The notes under the pieces are model-generated. The model was not told where the DNA came from. It did not search any database and saw only the letters and a program-made list of their open reading frames with translations. Position numbers and translations under genes: made by a program. From Gallionella sp. (lineage in GTDB: Bacteria; Pseudomonadota; Gammaproteobacteria; Burkholderiales; Gallionellaceae): 34,615 bases of DNA. Position 1 is the stretch's first letter. Each line of letters starts with the position of its first letter. The stretch covers positions 1-34,615 of the forward strand of contig JALNYK010000030.1 in assembly GCA_023229845.1 (NCBI GenBank). The letters run 5' to 3'. This document shows positions 1 through 7,512 of this stretch, piece after piece.

Positions 1-74
1 GTAGTCAAGGCCACAATTTCAGTCGTTGTCAACGCTGCAATTTGTGTAGTTGTTGTCGACGTATCAATAGCCAT
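1..74 (-). CDS. Thr-rich short-repeat protein, N-terminal fragment
   Basis: Partial: the gene starts at 74 and runs off the left edge after 24 complete codons. The start is supported by AAGGGG eight bases upstream of ATG. The visible peptide begins MAIDTSTTTTQIAALTTTEI and contains two successive 8-residue units, TTQIAALT and TTEIVALT. Similar short Ala/Leu/Thr repeats occur at the start of large secreted or surface repeat proteins, but too little is visible to name a family. It has the same direction as the tat operon, 406 bp downstream of tatC, and has its own sigma-28-type promoter at 251-277, so it is probably expressed with late flagellar genes. Function unknown. Confidence 0.65.
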   Translation of the reverse strand, partial: MAIDTSTTTTQIAALTTTEIVALT

Positions 75-480
75 TTTCAGCACCCCTTAAAATCTGCCAG
101 AACCGACACCGAACCCAAGTCGCTCCGACATTAAAATAATCCGCCCGAATTCCTGGGCGAATCGAAAAAATACAATATCCGTTTACCACCGACTCCGTTA
201 CACACGCACCCCACCGTTCAATCAATGGGGATACTAAAGCCCTGACGAGTTTATCGGCACGATCCCTGTGAAATTTAATCCTTTTTAATTAACAAAATCA
301 ATCCGATGAAAAACAACAGGATACCAGCAACAGGTAAAGTCATTTCTACAGCGAAAGCCGTTTTTCATCTGTTTGCATGATGCATACCATTGCACATAGT
401 AGTCCATCGGAACGATTATCCACAATCCCAAACACCCCATTAGCACAATAAGATATACATTTCCTCTTTAATTCAACGAT
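75..480. other. Intergenic region tatC / repeat-protein gene
   Basis: A 406-bp A+T-richer stretch without a convincing gene. Besides the sigma-28 promoter it holds a short inverted repeat, CGCCC (142-146) and GGGCG (155-159). This would form a 5-bp hairpin in the leader of the repeat-protein mRNA, or a weak transcription stop. I found no clear intrinsic terminator for the his-tat operon. Confidence 0.5.
251..277 (-). promoter_or_regulatory. sigma-28 (FliA) promoter upstream of the repeat protein
   Basis: Read on the minus strand: -35 TAAATTTC (277-270), an 11-nt spacer, and -10 GCCGATAA (258-251). The -10 matches the FliA consensus in all 8 positions and the -35 (TAAAGTTT) in 6 of 8, with the exact spacing. 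Transcription would start near 244 and give a leader of about 170 nt to the ATG at 74. Confidence 0.75.
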
Positions 481-1209
481 TCAGCCGGATGAGCCCGCGC
501 TTGGCATCGTCCAGGCCGCAACCACGATACCGGCCTCATAGAGCAACCACAGCGGGATCGCCAGCATGAATTGCGACACGACGTCCGGCGGGGTGAAGAC
601 CGCACCGACGATAAAGGCGCCGACCACCACATAAGAGCGAATTTCACGCAGCTTCTCGACCGAGACCACGCCCATGCGCACCAGTACGATGACCGCCACC
701 GGCACCTGAAAGGTGATGCCGAACGCCATGAACATGCCGATCACGAAGCTAAGGTATTCGTCGATATCGGTCATCACCGCCACGCCCTGAGGCGCGACGC
801 CGGTGATGAAACCGAACACGACCGGAAAGACCGCAAAATAGGCGAACGCCATGCCGGAGAAAAATAACAGCGTGCTGGCGGATACCAAGGGCCACACCAG
901 ACGTTTCTCGTGCGCATACAGACCGGGCGCTACAAAACGCCACATTTGCCACAGGAGATAAGGCAATGAAACCAAGAACGCCGCCATCATCGCCACCTTG
1001 ATCGGCACGAAGAACGGCGTGGTCACCCCGGTCGCAATCATCTGCCCGCCCTTGGGCAACTTCTCCAGCAGCGGCTGCGCCAGCAGTGTGTAAAGTTCGG
1101 CCGCCCAAGGAAACAAACAAAGGAACACCAGCAACAACGCGACCGTCGAGTGCAACAGGCGGGAGCGCAACTCCAGCAAATGCGCGATCAGGGTTTCAGA
1201 GGTAGCCAT
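481..1209 (-). CDS. tatC: Sec-independent protein translocase TatC
   Basis: Core inner-membrane subunit of the twin-arginine translocase; with TatB it recognises RR signal peptides of folded proteins. The 242 residues, near the usual 240-260, form about six membrane segments. Family signatures are visible: HLLELRSR at residues 10-17, the cytoplasmic-loop motif APGLYAHE at 94-101 whose Glu101 corresponds to the conserved signal-peptide-contacting Glu, and FTPPDVVSQ at 205-213. The start ATG shares its A with the end of the tatB stop (TGATG), so translation is probably coupled. It is the last gene of the his-hinT-tat run. Confidence 0.97.
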   Translation of the reverse strand: MATSETLIAHLLELRSRLLHSTVALLLVFLCLFPWAAELYTLLAQPLLEKLPKGGQMIATGVTTPFFVPIKVAMMAAFLVSLPYLLWQMWRFVAPGLYAHEKRLVWPLVSASTLLFFSGMAFAYFAVFPVVFGFITGVAPQGVAVMTDIDEYLSFVIGMFMAFGITFQVPVAVIVLVRMGVVSVEKLREIRSYVVVGAFIVGAVFTPPDVVSQFMLAIPLWLLYEAGIVVAAWTMPSAGSSG

Positions 1210-1556
1210 CAGACAGCGCTATCAGGAGGGGGGATGGGCGGGGACGACTGCGCATCAGTCGCTGCCGGCGTTTTCCGGTGCTGCGCCTGCAATATGTGCT
1301 GCTCCAAGGTTTTGCCGTCCTCGCGCAAGGTCTTGCCGACGGCGTCGATTTCCTGATGGATGCGAGACTGCATCTGCCGCGCGTCGTCGAGCGCGATATC
1401 GTTCTCGATATCGCTCTTGACCCGATGCACATAGCGCTGCACCTGTCCCCACAGCCGTCCGGCAGTTCGCGCCACTTTCGGCAGTCGCTCCGGCCCGATG
1501 ACGACCAGCGCCACCAGCATGATGATCGCTATTTCGGAAAGCGCGATATCGAACAT
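1209..1556 (-). CDS. tatB: Sec-independent protein translocase TatB
   Basis: TatB partner of TatC in the twin-arginine receptor complex. The 115-residue protein has one N-terminal membrane helix (about 4-21), the hinge GPERLP at 21-26 and a long charged amphipathic helix, then a Pro/Ser-rich tail. The GPERLP hinge and the TatC neighbour separate it from TatA. It lies 9 bp downstream of tatA and overlaps tatC by one base. Confidence 0.95.
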   Translation of the reverse strand: MFDIALSEIAIIMLVALVVIGPERLPKVARTAGRLWGQVQRYVHRVKSDIENDIALDDARQMQSRIHQEIDAVGKTLREDGKTLEQHILQAQHRKTPAATDAQSSPPIPPPDSAV

Positions 1557-1565
1557 GTCTTTCGG

Positions 1566-1766
1566 TTATTCCTTGGACTTCACTTCACCTTCGATAACCT
1601 GCCCGGCTTGCGGCGGCTGTTTGGTGTCGTCCTCGCGCACACCTTCCTTGAAGCCCTTCACCGCACCGCCAAGGTCGCTGCCGAGACTACGCAATTTCTT
1701 GGTGCCGAACACCAACACCACCACCAGCAACACGATTAACCAATGCCAGATACTGAACGAACCCAT
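1566..1766 (-). CDS. tatA: Sec-independent protein translocase TatA
   Basis: Pore-forming TatA. It is 66 residues long with a single membrane helix at about 5-20, the conserved Phe20-Gly21 hinge followed by TKKLRSLGSDLGGAVKGFK, and an acidic C-terminal tail, which is the standard TatA plan. The start follows a good ribosome site (AGGAG, about 8 bases upstream). It opens the tatABC block, which appears to be read from the upstream his promoter because only 17 bp separate it from the HIT gene. Confidence 0.95.
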   Translation of the reverse strand: MGSFSIWHWLIVLLVVVLVFGTKKLRSLGSDLGGAVKGFKEGVREDDTKQPPQAGQVIEGEVKSKE

Positions 1767-1783
1767 AATGCGCTCCTAGATGA

Positions 1784-2134
1784 TTAACTACGTTTGACCA
1801 TGGGCGGAATGTTGCCGCCGCCGATGATATGAATATGCAAATGAAACACTTCCTGCCCTCCGCCCTTGCCCGTATTGATCACGGTGCGGAAACCGTTGTC
1901 CAGCCCCTGCTCTTTCGCCAGCTTCGGCGCCAGCAGCAACATCCGGCCCAGCAAGGCGGCATGCATCTCTTCCGCGACCATCAACGAAGCCAGATGCAGC
2001 TTGGGCACCATCATGAAATGCACCGGAGCAACCGGATTGATGTCGTGGAACGCCAGCAGTTCGTCGTCCTCATATACCTTGCGGCAAGGAATCTCGCCGC
2101 GCGCAATCTTGCAGAAGAGACAGTTGTCGCTCAT
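1784..2134 (-). CDS. hinT: HIT-family purine nucleoside phosphoramidase
   Basis: Histidine-triad hydrolase of the HinT/Hint1 branch, which cleaves AMP-lysine and related phosphoramidates. The 116 residues carry the catalytic triad HLHIHII at 98-104 (His98, His100, His102) and an N-terminal Cys5-x2-Cys8 pair. Length and the N-terminal CLFCKI..GEIP signature are typical. It overlaps the 3' end of hisE by 4 bp (ATGA). The hisE-hinT-tatA order is a common betaproteobacterial arrangement, but a direct role in histidine synthesis is not known. Confidence 0.93.
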   Translation of the reverse strand: MSDNCLFCKIARGEIPCRKVYEDDELLAFHDINPVAPVHFMMVPKLHLASLMVAEEMHAALLGRMLLLAPKLAKEQGLDNGFRTVINTGKGGGQEVFHLHIHIIGGGNIPPMVKRS

Positions 2135-2448
2135 TTTCGGCTCGCCTTTTCCGCTATGCCAGACACGCCCTCCCGGCGTGCCAGCTCATTCAGCACCTCG
2201 TCCGCAGTCAGCCCCTTGTGCGCCAGCAACACCATGCTGTGGAACCACAGGTCGGCCACTTCGTACAGCAGATGCTGCTTGTCGCCATCTTTGGCCGCCA
2301 GCAACACTTCGCCGGCTTCCTCGATAACCTTTTTCAGGATCGCATCGTCCCCCTTACTGTACAGCTTGGCGACATAGGACGAGTCCGCTGCCGCCCCCTT
2401 GCGCGCTTCCAGCGTTTCGGTCAGCCGTTGCAGGATGTCGTTACTCAT
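2131..2448 (-). CDS. hisE: Phosphoribosyl-ATP pyrophosphatase HisE
   Basis: Second step of histidine synthesis: phosphoribosyl-ATP to phosphoribosyl-AMP and pyrophosphate. It is 105 residues, a stand-alone MazG-like alpha-helical enzyme. The metal-binding ExxE...ExxD pattern is seen as EEAGE (43-47) and EVAD (63-66). It is separate from HisI here, unlike the fused enterobacterial HisIE. It overlaps hisI by 8 bp and hinT by 4 bp, so the three are almost certainly one transcript. Confidence 0.95.
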   Translation of the reverse strand: MSNDILQRLTETLEARKGAAADSSYVAKLYSKGDDAILKKVIEEAGEVLLAAKDGDKQHLLYEVADLWFHSMVLLAHKGLTADEVLNELARREGVSGIAEKASRK

Positions 2449-2836
2449 TTTTTTTATATATCTCGTCCGGATTCTTCAGAACGGCGTCCACCTCGACCCA
2501 TTCGCCCTTTTCCAGCTTGCTGTAAAAACAGCTTTCGCGTCCGGTATGACAGGCGATGCCGCCCTGTTGTTCAATCTGGAGCAGAATCACGTCGCTGTCG
2601 CAGTCCAGCCGAATTTCCTTCACTTTCTGGATATGCCCCGATTCTTCGCCCTTGTGCCACAGCTTCTTGCGCGAGCGCGACCAATACACCGCCTCGCTCT
2701 TCTGCCAGGTCAGCCTCAATGCCTCGCGGTTCATCCATGCCACCATCAGCACCCGCCCGGTCGCCGCATCCTGCGCGATAGCCGGCACCAAGCCCTCGTT
2801 CGACCAGCTCACTTTATTCAGCCAGGCTTCGCTCAT
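2441..2836 (-). CDS. hisI: Phosphoribosyl-AMP cyclohydrolase HisI
   Basis: Third step of histidine synthesis, opening the adenine ring of phosphoribosyl-AMP; a zinc and magnesium enzyme. The 131 residues contain VAWMN (32-36), YWSRSRKKLWHKG (51-63), the metal-binding DCDSD (78-82) and the zinc-site cysteines in ACHTGRESC (95-103). It is the monofunctional form. It overlaps hisF by ATGA and hisE by 8 bp. Confidence 0.96.
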   Translation of the reverse strand: MSEAWLNKVSWSNEGLVPAIAQDAATGRVLMVAWMNREALRLTWQKSEAVYWSRSRKKLWHKGEESGHIQKVKEIRLDCDSDVILLQIEQQGGIACHTGRESCFYSKLEKGEWVEVDAVLKNPDEIYKKNE

Positions 2837-3591
2837 AACCGCACCTCGATACCCTGCTGCGCCATGAACTGCTTGGCCTGCTGCACGGTGTATTCGCCGA
2901 AGTGGAAGATGCTCGCCGCCAGCACCGCATCGGCGCCGCCCAGCTTAACGCCATCGGCGAGATGCTGCAGATTGCCCACGCCGCCGCTGGCGATCACCGG
3001 GATCTCCAGCGCATCGGTCACTGCGCGCGTCAATGCCAGATCGAAGCCACTCTTCTGTCCATCGCGATCCATGCTGGTCAGCAGGATCTCGCCCGCGCCC
3101 AAGCTTTGCATCTTTTTCGCCCATTCCACCGCATCCAGACCTGTAGCCTTGCGTCCGCCGTGAGTGAATACTTCCCAGCGCCCCGGTGCGACCTGCTTGG
3201 CATCGATGGCGACCACGATGCATTGCGAACCGTAGCGCGCCGAGGCATCTGCGACCAGTTGCGGATTGACCACCGCCGAGGTGTTGATGCTGACCTTATC
3301 CGCCCCCGCATTCAGCAGGTTGCGCACGTCCTGCACCTCGCGCACGCCACCGCCGACGGTCAGCGGAATGAACACCTGTTCCGCTACCTGCTCGATGATA
3401 CGGAAGATGATGCCACGGTCGTCCGAACTGGCGGTGATGTCGAGAAAGGTCAGCTCGTCCGCGCCCTGCTCGTCATAACGCTTGGCGATCTCCACCGGAT
3501 CGCCCGCATCGCGCAACTCGACGAAGCTGACGCCCTTGACCACGCGGCCGGCGGTCACATCCAGACAGGGAATGATGCGTTTGGCTAACAT
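2833..3591 (-). CDS. hisF: Imidazole glycerol phosphate synthase, cyclase subunit HisF
   Basis: The cyclase half of IGP synthase, which takes ammonia from HisH to form imidazole glycerol phosphate and AICAR. It is a 252-residue (beta/alpha)8 barrel. The catalytic aspartates are visible as Asp11 (IIPCLDV) and Asp130 (VAIDAK), and a phosphate-binding TVGGGVR sits at 78-84. Length is as expected. The ATG overlaps the hisA stop (TAATG). HisH, its glutaminase partner, lies two genes upstream. Confidence 0.98.
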   Translation of the reverse strand: MLAKRIIPCLDVTAGRVVKGVSFVELRDAGDPVEIAKRYDEQGADELTFLDITASSDDRGIIFRIIEQVAEQVFIPLTVGGGVREVQDVRNLLNAGADKVSINTSAVVNPQLVADASARYGSQCIVVAIDAKQVAPGRWEVFTHGGRKATGLDAVEWAKKMQSLGAGEILLTSMDRDGQKSGFDLALTRAVTDALEIPVIASGGVGNLQHLADGVKLGGADAVLAASIFHFGEYTVQQAKQFMAQQGIEVRL

Positions 3592-4349
3592 TAAATTTTG
3601 GGCGACAGCTCGTCCGCCAAGGCTTGCGCAGCGCGGAAATCCAGTGTGCCTTCATAGATTGCGCGACCGGTGATCGCGCCATGTATCCCTTCGGAACGCA
3701 CTGCGCACAAGGCGCGCACGTCGTCCAGATTGGTGATGCCGCCGCTGGCGATGACGGGCACATGCAGCGGACGCGCCAGTTCCACGGTCGCTTCGATGTT
3801 CACGCCGGTCATCATGCCGTCGCGGCCGATGTCGGTGTAAATGATCGCTTCCACGCCATAGCCCTCGAAACGCTGCGCCAGATCGGCGACATCGTGGCCG
3901 GTGAGCTTGGACCAGCCATCCACCGCGACCTTGCCGCCCTTGGCATCGAGGCCGACCATGATGTGGCCGGGGAAGGCATCGCAGGCTTCGTGCAGGAAGC
4001 CCGGCACCTTGACGGCGGCAGTGCCGATGATGACGTAAGTCACGCCGAGGTCGAGATAGCGCTCGATGGTCTCCAGGTCGCGGATGCCGCCGCCCAGTTG
4101 CACCGGTATCTCGCCGCCCACCGCTTCGACAATGCTGCGCACCGCCGCTTCGTTTTTGGGCTTGCCGGCGAAGGCACCGTTCAGGTCCACCAGATGCAGG
4201 CGGCGCGCACCTTGTGCCAGCCAGTGTTTGGCCATCGCAGTCGGGTCGTCGGAGAACACGGTCGCGCCCTCCATCTCGCCTTGGCGCAGGCGCACACATT
4301 GGCCGTCTTTCAGATCGATGGCGGGAATGATGAGCGTTGAAGTATCCAT
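3591..4349 (-). CDS. hisA: ProFAR isomerase HisA
   Basis: Fourth step of histidine synthesis, the Amadori isomerisation of ProFAR to PRFAR. A 252-residue TIM barrel homologous to HisF. The catalytic pair is Asp12 (IPAIDLKDG) and Asp135 (GLDAKGG), and QLGGGIRD (84-91) forms a phosphate site. It lies 22 bp downstream of hisH and touches hisF by one base. Confidence 0.98.
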   Translation of the reverse strand: MDTSTLIIPAIDLKDGQCVRLRQGEMEGATVFSDDPTAMAKHWLAQGARRLHLVDLNGAFAGKPKNEAAVRSIVEAVGGEIPVQLGGGIRDLETIERYLDLGVTYVIIGTAAVKVPGFLHEACDAFPGHIMVGLDAKGGKVAVDGWSKLTGHDVADLAQRFEGYGVEAIIYTDIGRDGMMTGVNIEATVELARPLHVPVIASGGITNLDDVRALCAVRSEGIHGAITGRAIYEGTLDFRAAQALADELSPKI

Positions 4350-4371
4350 GATTTAGAAAATTAGAACGTGA

Positions 4372-5010
4372 TTACACGGGATTCCAGTTGATGAAATTCT
4401 GCAGCAGCTTCAAGCCCGCAGCAGCGCTTTTTTCCGGGTGGAACTGCACCGCGAACAGATTATCCTTGGCCACCGCGCACACGAAAGGCTGAGGGTAGTC
4501 GCTGGTTGCCTGCGCGATCGCTGCATCGCGCGGCTGCACATAATAGCTGTGTACGAAATAGAAGCGCGCGTCCTGGGCGATGCCGTCCCACATGGCATGG
4601 TCGCCGTGATGGACCTGGTTCCAGCCCATGTGCGGCACCTTGAGCTTGTTGCCCTGCGCGTCTTTCAGACCCGAGGCGAAGCGTTTGACCGGCCCGGCGA
4701 ACAAACCAAGGCACGGTGTATCGCCTTCTTCGCTGTGCTCAAACAGCACTTGCAAGCCCATGCAGATACCGAGGAAAGGTTTGCCATCGTCGATCACCTT
4801 GGCAATCACACCATCCAGACCGCGCGTACGGATCTCGCGCATGCAGTCGGGCGCAGCCCCCTGTCCGGGAAAGACCACCCGGCCGGCGGTTGCAATCACT
4901 TGAGCATCGCCGGTCACAGCGATCTTTGCTTCCGGCGCGACTTTGCGCAAGGCCTGTTCGACCGAGCGCAAATTGCCCATTCCATAGTCTACGACCGCGA
5001 TATCGACCAT
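4372..5010 (-). CDS. hisH: Imidazole glycerol phosphate synthase, glutaminase subunit HisH
   Basis: Class I glutamine amidotransferase that releases ammonia for HisF. The 212 residues show the complete triad: Cys83 in the nucleophile elbow GICMG, and His191 and Glu193 in QFHPEKS. It begins with the usual VVDYGMGNL. The oxyanion strand reads PGQGAAPDCM, a minor variant of the common PGVGAFPD form. It is 5 bp after hisB. Confidence 0.97.
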   Translation of the reverse strand: MVDIAVVDYGMGNLRSVEQALRKVAPEAKIAVTGDAQVIATAGRVVFPGQGAAPDCMREIRTRGLDGVIAKVIDDGKPFLGICMGLQVLFEHSEEGDTPCLGLFAGPVKRFASGLKDAQGNKLKVPHMGWNQVHHGDHAMWDGIAQDARFYFVHSYYVQPRDAAIAQATSDYPQPFVCAVAKDNLFAVQFHPEKSAAAGLKLLQNFINWNPV

Positions 5011-5015
5011 CTGAC

Positions 5016-5603
5016 TTACAGCGTTCCCTTGGTGGATGGCATCACGCCGGCCATGCGCGGATCGAGCTCCAGCGCCATGCGCAACGCGCGACCGAAGGCC
5101 TTGAAGATGGTCTCGGCCTGGTGGTGGGCGTTATTGCCCGCCAGATTGTCTATGTGCAACGTCACCAGCGCGTGGTTGACGAAGCCCTGAAAGAATTCGT
5201 TGATCAGATCCACCTCGAATTCGCCGACGCTGTCGCGCACGAAATCGCAGTTGAACACCAACCCGGGACGGCCGGAGATATCCAGCACAACGCGCGACAA
5301 GGCTTCGTCCAGCGGCACGTAGGCGTGGCCGTAACGACGCAAACCCTTCTTGTCGCCCACCGCCTGATTGAATGCCTGCCCCAGCGTGATACCGATGTCT
5401 TCTACGGTGTGGTGCGCGTCGATGTGCAGGTCGCCCTTGGCAAGGATGTCGATGTCGATCAATCCGTGGCGAGCGATCTGGTCGAGCATATGTTCGAGGA
5501 ACGGCAGCCCGGTGTCGAACTTGGCCTTGCCGCTGCCGTCCAGATTCAGCTCGACGCCGATCTGGGTTTCCAGTGTGTTGCGTGAAACTTTCGCGCTACG
5601 CAT
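5016..5603 (-). CDS. hisB: Imidazoleglycerol-phosphate dehydratase HisB
   Basis: Sixth step of histidine synthesis, a manganese-dependent dehydration. The 195 residues make it the monofunctional dehydratase, without the N-terminal HAD phosphatase found in enterobacterial HisB, so histidinol phosphatase must be encoded elsewhere. The two duplicated metal motifs are HHTVED (64-69) and HHQAE (160-164). It is spaced 8 bp from hisC and 5 bp from hisH. Confidence 0.97.
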   Translation of the reverse strand: MRSAKVSRNTLETQIGVELNLDGSGKAKFDTGLPFLEHMLDQIARHGLIDIDILAKGDLHIDAHHTVEDIGITLGQAFNQAVGDKKGLRRYGHAYVPLDEALSRVVLDISGRPGLVFNCDFVRDSVGEFEVDLINEFFQGFVNHALVTLHIDNLAGNNAHHQAETIFKAFGRALRMALELDPRMAGVMPSTKGTL

Positions 5604-5611
5604 GATTTGCC

Positions 5612-6721
5612 TTATGCGAATTGGTTAAGAGTGTCCTGCAATGCCGCCATAAACTTCGCGCCCTCTTCGGCCGTGCCGACGGTCACGCGCAGACAGTCGC
5701 GCAACATCGGATGCCCGCCGCTCAGGTTCTTGATCAGCACGCCGCGCTGCTTGAGACCGTCGAACACGGCCGTCGCATTCGCCACGCGGAACAGCAGGAA
5801 GTTCGCCTCGCTGGAATAGACCTGCACCCCGGCTACCGCCTCCAACTGACGGTACAGCTTGGCTCGCTCCTGCTTGAGCTGCTCCGCCTGCCGCAGCAAC
5901 ACATCGTGGTGATCGAGCAGCTTTTCGGCGACCAGTTGCGGCAATACGCCGACATTATACGGCAAGCGCAGCTTTTCCAGCTGCTCCAGCCATGCCGCGC
6001 TGCCCGCCAGAAAGCCCAGCCGCAAGCCGGCCATGCCGAGCTTGGAGAAGGTGCGCATCACCAGCAGGTTCGGGTAGCTCGCCAGATAAGGAATGAAGCT
6101 GTCGCTGGCAAAGGCGTAATAGGCCTCGTCCACCACCACCAGGCCGGGCGCAGCCTCGATGATCCGCTTCACCGCGTCCGCGGAGAACAGGTTGCCGGTG
6201 GGATTGTTCGGATAGGCCAAGAACACCAGCGCGGGTTGTTCGCGCGCTATCGCCGCGAGGGTCGCGGGCAGATCCAGAGAGAAATCCGCCGCCCCCGAAT
6301 TTGAGATAAGGGGCACGCCGACGTAGCGCATGCCGGTGAACGCCGCGATCATCTTGTACATCACGAACGACGGCTCCACGCTCAACAGGGTCGCGCCGGG
6401 CTTATTGAGCGCCAGCGCCAGCAGTTGGATCAACTCGTCGGAACCGTTGCCGAGCAACACATCCATCCTTTGGGGCAAGCCGGTCGCCGAACGGATCTTT
6501 TCCTTGAGCGAGGCCGCGCCCGGGTCGGGATAACGGTTGATGGGAGCTGACGCAACCGCCATGGCGATCTCGTCGCGCAATTCAGGCGGTATGGAATAGG
6601 GGTTTTCCATCGCATCCAGCTTGACGTAACCCGCGCTATCCGGCACGTGATAGGCATGCAAATCGAGAATTTCGCGGCGCACCAGAGTCTGTGCGAGGGA
6701 TGCGGCGGGAGCGTAAGACAT
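5612..6721 (-). CDS. hisC: Histidinol-phosphate aminotransferase HisC
   Basis: PLP-dependent class I/II aminotransferase converting imidazole acetol phosphate to histidinol phosphate. It has 369 residues. The PLP site is visible: NNPTG (172-176), VVDEAYY (196-202) and the Schiff-base Lys227 in TFSKLGMAGLR. It is the first his gene here; hisD, which commonly precedes hisC in related genomes, is missing and fliW lies 85 bp upstream instead. A promoter may sit in that 85-bp gap, but I cannot identify it firmly. Confidence 0.96.
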   Translation of the reverse strand: MSYAPAASLAQTLVRREILDLHAYHVPDSAGYVKLDAMENPYSIPPELRDEIAMAVASAPINRYPDPGAASLKEKIRSATGLPQRMDVLLGNGSDELIQLLALALNKPGATLLSVEPSFVMYKMIAAFTGMRYVGVPLISNSGAADFSLDLPATLAAIAREQPALVFLAYPNNPTGNLFSADAVKRIIEAAPGLVVVDEAYYAFASDSFIPYLASYPNLLVMRTFSKLGMAGLRLGFLAGSAAWLEQLEKLRLPYNVGVLPQLVAEKLLDHHDVLLRQAEQLKQERAKLYRQLEAVAGVQVYSSEANFLLFRVANATAVFDGLKQRGVLIKNLSGGHPMLRDCLRVTVGTAEEGAKFMAALQDTLNQFA

Positions 6722-6806
6722 GGGTGAAGTTCAATAAACGAGAGCGACTACAGTGGTGCGCAGCTTACCATAAAACCGCGCAAAGCCAGCCTCCAGGAGC
6801 GCGTAA

Positions 6807-7286
6807 TCAGACCTCCGGCTTTGGGCTAAAGCCCACGCTGGACTCGCTGCCGCTGAGCATCTTTTGCATCCCGATATGGGACTTGATGTTGATCAGAATG
6901 GGGGCGGAAATATTGACATACATACCGGCAATCGATGGGCGGCCTGCGCCGCTTGCATCCGGATGCTTGGCCGACAGCGTCGTCAGCACCAGAACATCGC
7001 CCGGCTCTTCCAGCTTGAGTTCGGCGGCTTCGCTGTCCGACAGCGCCAAGTCGTAATTAAAACCAAACAAGGTCGGGTCCGTCAGCGGCAACAACACATC
7101 GGCATCATCGATGGACTGAAGGTAAACAACCACACCACCCGCCCAGCTTCCCTGCTCATCGATCTCATGAAACAGCTTCCACTGCGTGCTTTTCTCAAAT
7201 CCCGGAATTCCCCGCGGAAAGGTAATAATCTGGGAAGGATCGACCTCCAGTTCGCCAAACCGCGTATCCACCTTAATGCTCGCCAT
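6807..7286 (-). CDS. fliW: Flagellar assembly factor FliW
   Basis: FliW binds flagellin in the cytoplasm and, in Bacillus and Campylobacter, antagonises the RNA-binding repressor CsrA allosterically, coupling flagellin translation to export. The 159-residue length and the early ITFPRGIPGFE (about 21-31), followed by QSIDDADVLLPLTDP and a C-terminal YVNISAPILINI, fit the family. AAGGGGGAG precedes the ATG. It is transcribed away from the kinase gene and towards hisC. No csrA is present in the window. Naming rests on remembered family sequence, without alignment. Confidence 0.88.
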   Translation of the reverse strand: MASIKVDTRFGELEVDPSQIITFPRGIPGFEKSTQWKLFHEIDEQGSWAGGVVVYLQSIDDADVLLPLTDPTLFGFNYDLALSDSEAAELKLEEPGDVLVLTTLSAKHPDASGAGRPSIAGMYVNISAPILINIKSHIGMQKMLSGSESSVGFSPKPEV

Positions 7287-7439
7287 GACTCCCCCTTATT
7301 GTGAATTTTGCATGCCGCGCGAATACTCCAGCAATACGCCGCTTGTGTAAAGAATTTTTCATCGATCTCAGCAAGATGTTGCTGGTGGAGGTAAGGGTGT
7401 AGTAATCTTTTCCTCCGCCGGGATTCCAGAATAGCGTCC

Positions 7440-7455
7440 CGGCACTGCCTTGGCA
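7440..7455 (+). promoter_or_regulatory. Possible sigma-54 promoter before the kinase gene
   Basis: CGGCACTGCCTTGGCA has GG (7441-7442) and GC (7453-7454) separated by the obligatory 10 bases, and it keeps GGCAC of the -24 element and GCA of the -12 element. One base of the -12 TTGC is changed to TGGC. Transcription would start about 47 nt before the kinase ATG. Suggestive only. Confidence 0.4.
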
Positions 7456-7512
7456 TCCCAACATCCGGGGCGCCCAACTTGAACGGCATAACCAATCATC
7501 CCGACCGATCCG

